Origin: Deltaproteobacteria bacterium
GTDB lineage: Bacteria > Desulfobacterota_B > Binatia > UBA9968
DNA length: 34,144 bases
Assembly (NCBI GenBank): GCA_005879255.1
Contig: VBKY01000077.1
Coordinates: 1 to 34,144, forward strand
Direction of reading: 5' to 3'
Shown: positions 30,847-34,144 of the stretch, one piece after another
Layout of the letters: each line of letters begins with the position of its first letter
How positions within the stretch are numbered: position 1 is the stretch's first letter
The notes under the pieces: generated by a model
Databases searched by the model: none
What the model saw: only the letters and a program-made list of their open reading frames with translations
Told to the model about the DNA's origin: nothing
Made by a program: the position numbers and the translations under genes

Positions 30847-31835
30847 CTATCGAATGCCGGCGGCCCTGAGATATTGCAGATCGACGAAACGCTCCGCCGG
30901 CGGGACCGGCGTCGGGACGACGCCCGCTTCGGCCATCAACGCGAGCACTTGATTGATTGCTTTGACACCCAATTCACCCCGCTTAGGCAGAACGTTCTTC
31001 TCGGGCTCCATGTAAGGCGCGAAAATCTCAGTCGCGATCTCCTCGGAAACCTTCAACGAATCCTTGACGACACTCGTGACCTCGGCGCGGTTTTTCGGGT
31101 TGTTCATGAATTCGTAAGCAGCGGCGAAAGCGCGGACGAAGTGTCGGAGAGTCTCCTTATTTTTCTCTCCCCAACCGCGCCGCGTCATATCGACGTTAAA
31201 AATCAGGTCGGCTCCAGCCTCGTAAGTGTAGCCGAGCCGACGATAGCCCTGTTTGATCGCGCTTATGTCTTCCGGCTGGCCCATCGGCACTGCGACGCAC
31301 TCGCCGGATTTAAGGCAATCGAAGCGCGCGCCAGTGCCGACGACTGCCTTCGCCGTGAAATCCGAAGCGTTCAGACCCTTATGTGCCAGCAGCCTGACCG
31401 ATGACAATGTGATCGTATCGCCGGGTGTCGACAGCCCCAACACCTTCCCCTTGAGATGGGCGAAGTTCTTTATCTCGGGCCTGGCGATCAAACTGTAAAC
31501 GGGGTTTGCGGTCTGCGCCACAATTGCCACCGCGTCCGAGCCCTTGAGCACGGCCTGGATCAAGTAAGGCGTCGCGTTCTTGCCGGTGTCGATCTCACCT
31601 TGTCGAGTGCCGCAACAATTCTGTCCGTGCCGCCGGGAATGGGCACCACTTCGAGATTGATTCCCTCGCGAACGAAGAATCCTTTGCGCTCGGCGACGGT
31701 GAGCGGAAGCGAAGACAAACTGCCGGCCGACGCCGCGTTTTGTCCGTAGCGCAGAGTGATCAGCTCCGTGCTGTGCGCGCAATTGGAAAAATTCGTCCAA
31801 AACAGCGCGATGATAATTGCCATACGACGATTCAT
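30847..31835 (-). pseudogene. NMT1/SsuA-like substrate-binding protein interrupted by a frameshift
   Basis: The 5' part (ATG at 31835, GAGGAG ahead) encodes a signal peptide and LITLRYGQNAASAGSLSSLP, VAERKGFFVREGINLEVV and PIPGGTDRIVAALDK, then runs to an early stop. The remainder, from GEIDTGKNATPYLIQAVLKG to ERFVDLQYLRAAGIR, continues in another frame. The two join at about 31598 if one G is restored in an AAGG run. Both halves match the intact paralog at 21594 position for position. Either a recent loss-of-function mutation or a one-base assembly error is possible. Without the shift it would encode about 329 residues. No permease is adjacent. Confidence 0.85.
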
Positions 31836-31971
31836 AATTTCTCCTCGTCATCATCAAGCCGCTCGGCGATGATTTCTAAGCGGCACCAATTGAGCGTCCG
31901 AAACGATGCCGCGGAAAATATCGGATTGAGCTTCGCTCGTCGCGAGATCGTAAGGACAATTCACATGAGGC

Positions 31972-33018
31972 CTAACTTGCCGTTTTCAATTTGGCCCTCC
32001 CCACCAGTTGCCCACCCTCAGTTTCCAGATCGAGTCGCAGCTCGGCGTGTGACGGGATGGTGGTGAACGTGCAGCTCGTCCACAGTCGAAAACCTTCTTC
32101 CCGTCCTCCCACGACGTTGTAAAAAGGCGAAGCACAAACCAATTTTCCGTTCTCATACCAGCGGTGTTGCAGCTTTTCCCTGAGCCCGAGAGGCGCCTTG
32201 ATCGCTGTGAGGCTGTAGAGCAGCACCGGTCCGACTTTGGGTAATTCGCTCAGCGGAGACATCATCTGCAATGACTCTCGTTCGAAGTCGGTTCCAAATT
32301 CGGCGCCAGCCAAACGCAAAGGCGCCGGCGGTATGAAGGGACGCCCCAGTTCAACCTGAACTAGGATCAAAAAGCCGATTCCGAGGATGCGCGCTAAGCG
32401 GCGGCTTGCTGCCTCCGCAGCCGGATAGCCCAGAGTCAAAAAACCAGCAAATGCCAATACGCCGCTAATCCGCGTCGTCTGAGTGTTACTGACGCTCCAA
32501 AGGATCGGCAGCATGACGTTGATCAAAGCGAAAAGATTGAACGCGAAGAAAGCCGCTGTCAAGTCGCGCCTCACGGACAGGTGCCGGTCGTAAATCAAAT
32601 CGAGAGTAGATAATAGAGCAGACAGTCCTAGCAGTATTACGAAGACAACATTGAGCGAACTAGGCGTCGTGCTGGCATAATAGATTGGCAAGACAAAGAA
32701 CAGCATTTGCTGATAAAAATTTTTGTTGAAGAAATTGACCAGGAGTCGAAGCCGAGACGCCCACCGCGGGGACAGACGGAGATGGCTGAGAAGCTTCGGC
32801 AGCAACAGACTGGATAACCAAATGAAACTAATGTGGAACACAGCGACGCGGACGTAAGCAAAATTCTGTTTTCCCAACCACATGACACCAACCCCGATCA
32901 TCAACGCGTAAAGGCTATGCAACCACCAGAGCTTTTCTTGATGACGGCGGCACCAACCAAGCAGCGGAAGTCGGGAAATTGTCCCGGGCTCGTCAATGGG
33001 AACGTTGGTCTCTGACAT
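31972..33018 (-). CDS. DUF5924/DUF2914 family membrane protein
   Basis: A 348-residue inner-membrane protein. The N-terminal two thirds hold about seven hydrophobic helices (for example LHSLYALMIGVGVMWLG, VFVILLGLSALLSTLDLIY and FFAFNLFALINVMLPIL). The C-terminal about 80 residues form a soluble beta domain: VGPVLLYSLTAIKAPLGLREKLQHRWYENGKLV, GGREEGFRLWTSCTF, LRLDLETEGGQLVGRAKL. This is the DUF2914 pattern, found at the end of DUF5924 proteins. Function is unknown in the family. The ATG at 33018 was taken as the only sensible start. It lies 136 bases upstream of the frameshifted binding-protein gene and is divergent from the cupin gene. Confidence 0.82.
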   Translation of the reverse strand: MSETNVPIDEPGTISRLPLLGWCRRHQEKLWWLHSLYALMIGVGVMWLGKQNFAYVRVAVFHISFIWLSSLLLPKLLSHLRLSPRWASRLRLLVNFFNKNFYQQMLFFVLPIYYASTTPSSLNVVFVILLGLSALLSTLDLIYDRHLSVRRDLTAAFFAFNLFALINVMLPILWSVSNTQTTRISGVLAFAGFLTLGYPAAEAASRRLARILGIGFLILVQVELGRPFIPPAPLRLAGAEFGTDFERESLQMMSPLSELPKVGPVLLYSLTAIKAPLGLREKLQHRWYENGKLVCASPFYNVVGGREEGFRLWTSCTFTTIPSHAELRLDLETEGGQLVGRAKLKTAS

Positions 33019-33180
33019 ATTGGGATTCGGAAGCTATTGCCTAACGGTTCTCAAGGTAAAGCTAGAACCGCTATTTATTTTAAAGCAAGCCTGCACGGAA
33101 TTGTCGATGGTCCAGAATTGACAACCTTGGCCGAGCTGCAATAGTTTAGCCGAACAGATTTCAGCGAAGGGAGAAATACC

Positions 33181-33540
33181 ATGGAATTCGTCAGCTTGAA
33201 GCAAAAGATCGATGAGGCGAGCAAGGACAAGGTTAGAAACTTTCATCTCTTTGGAACCGACAATTTTCGCTCGTGGATGCTCTACTTCGAGCCGGGTGAT
33301 GGCACGCCAATGCACTATCATCAGTCGGCAGAGACTTTCTTGGTCATCGACGGTAAGTGCTCGGTAAAGGGAATCAAGGGCGATGAGCGGATCATTGAGA
33401 AAAACGACATCGTCTTTTTACCCGCGAAAGAATATTACCAGCTCGTAAGCGTTGGCACCGACCCGTTGATCCTTTTTGGCAATCGCTCTGAGCCGTTCGG
33501 CGTCCGCCCGGTCCGAGCGGCCGAGGACGGCTCCACGTGA
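33181..33540 (+). CDS. Cupin domain protein
   Basis: A 119-residue single-domain beta-barrel protein. The first cupin motif is complete: GTPMHYHQSAETFLVIDG, giving the two histidines, Glu and the following Gly; the second motif region is GDERIIEKNDIVFLPAKEYYQLVSVG, in which the usual histidine is replaced by Tyr. Metal binding through the first motif is likely. Such small cupins act as isomerases, dioxygenases or ligand-binding proteins. The ATG follows GGGAG. Just downstream (33724-33924) is a decayed copy of the same gene, so a tandem duplication took place. The substrate is unknown. Confidence 0.87.
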   Translation: MEFVSLKQKIDEASKDKVRNFHLFGTDNFRSWMLYFEPGDGTPMHYHQSAETFLVIDGKCSVKGIKGDERIIEKNDIVFLPAKEYYQLVSVGTDPLILFGNRSEPFGVRPVRAAEDGST

Positions 33541-33723
33541 GGGAACGGTACGCAAATATCTGGCCGTAATCGAACAATAGCCAAGGCTAAAGTCATGCCG
33601 CGAACTTGTGCGCGCCGCGGGATCACCAAATCTTCGCTTCATGGGTCCGCCTTAGTCGCCGAACTGAATAAGAAGATTTCGAGGCATGTGAAGAGTGGCC
33701 GCTCAACCACAAGGTCCGGGACG

Positions 33724-33924
33724 ATGAAAAAAAAGATTGCGTCAGCAAACTCCCACAGGGCTGAAATCAGGTTGACTCCCATCCACTATCACCGATCGCC
33801 TGAGACTCGCGTGGTCATCGGGGCCGACCCTGGACCAGGGACTCAAGGCGATAAGGCATTATTGCGCCGGTGCGATATATCTGAAATCCTACGGGTTAGC
33901 CTGGCGAACGCGGACAATTGCTAA
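33724..33924 (+). pseudogene. Decayed second copy of the cupin gene
   Basis: A frame starting MKKKIASAN (compare SLKQKIDEAS in the intact gene) continues with PIHYHRSPETRVVIG, matching PMHYHQSAETFLVIDG, and then QGDKALLRRCDIS, matching KGDERIIEKNDIV. The stretch between the N-terminal helix and the histidine motif (about 20 residues) is missing, and the C-terminus ends early in unrelated text. This looks like a tandem duplicate that lost its function by internal deletion and drift. Confidence 0.6.
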
Positions 33925-33963
33925 CAAACGCCTGGACCGCCGGCCACGAGGCTTTGACGAGCC

Positions 33964-34144
33964 ATGGATATTGGGTTTGAAACCATCGGCAATGCCACAC
34001 TCATCTGCCACGACAAAGTGCCGATGCTGGTTACCGATCCGTGGATCACAGGGCCTGCCTACTTTGGCAGCTGGACACGCTCTCACGAGATACCGGCCGA
34101 GCAGCTGGAAAGCATCAAGCGCTGCAAATTTGTCTGGATTTCCC
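33964..34144 (+). CDS. MBL-fold metallo-hydrolase, N-terminal part only
   Basis: The gene runs off the right edge; 60 residues are visible. It begins MDIGFETIGNATLICHDKVP, followed by MLVTDPWITGPAYFGSWTRS and IPAEQLESIKRCKFVWIS, immediately before where the HxHxDH zinc motif would come. This order (strand with the TDPW element, then IKxxxFVWIS) is typical of the beta-lactamase-fold proteins of the UlaG/CMP-sialate hydroxylase-like type. The metal ligands themselves are outside the window. The ATG at 33964 has GAGG about 14 bases upstream, a weak site. Confidence 0.7.
   Translation, partial: MDIGFETIGNATLICHDKVPMLVTDPWITGPAYFGSWTRSHEIPAEQLESIKRCKFVWIS

Overview
The window looks like a chromosomal piece of an uncultured, moderately GC-rich Gram-negative bacterium. 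I infer a Deltaproteobacteria-like lineage (Binatia or a relative). The reasons are secreted c-type cytochromes and lipoproteins, several orphan solute-binding proteins (NMT1/SsuA, TctC/Bug and TAXI types), scattered aromatic and xenobiotic catabolism enzymes, and REP-like intergenic palindromes of a kind I recall from such genomes. No rRNA, tRNA, CRISPR array or intact insertion sequence was seen.

Layout. 1-3346 (minus strand): a close-packed run of CysQ-like phosphatase, small zinc-finger protein, two tandem Rieske proteins, HIT protein and the start of glutamate dehydrogenase, with a nicotinamidase-like gene upstream. 3413-5670 (plus): HAD hydrolase, dienelactone hydrolase and a sensorless histidine kinase. 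5721-8559 (minus): GNAT acetyltransferase and an orphan molybdenum hydroxylase large subunit. 8724-10577 (plus): SfsA and a hydratase-aldolase. 10773-15757: amidohydrolase, SDR, TAXI-like protein and zinc alcohol dehydrogenase, separated by a transposase remnant and repeat palindromes.

16003-21510 is the most unusual section. Two tandem secreted proteins each combine a carboxypeptidase-regulatory-like beta-sandwich, a single CxxCH heme site and a Vgb-lyase-like beta-propeller. They are followed by a lipoprotein, two small membrane proteins (the first apparently frameshifted) and a secreted stand-alone beta-sandwich protein. A third, larger heme-propeller protein lies at 27319-29493. I infer an envelope redox or substrate-oxidation system; its substrate cannot be read from the sequence.

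21594-24773 holds three substrate-binding proteins with no permease or ATPase gene nearby, and a fourth, frameshifted one lies at 30847-31835. The rest comprises an ABM monooxygenase-like protein, a small secreted protein with a clear terminator, a LigB-type dioxygenase, a secreted coiled-coil protein, a DUF5924/DUF2914 membrane protein, a cupin with a decayed second copy, and the start of a metallo-beta-lactamase-fold gene.

Several enzymes appear to lack a canonical catalytic residue: the nicotinamidase lysine is Ala, the SDR tyrosine is Leu, and the ADH structural-zinc cysteines are absent. This suggests altered chemistry or loss of activity. All family assignments come from reading motifs; no database search was run.
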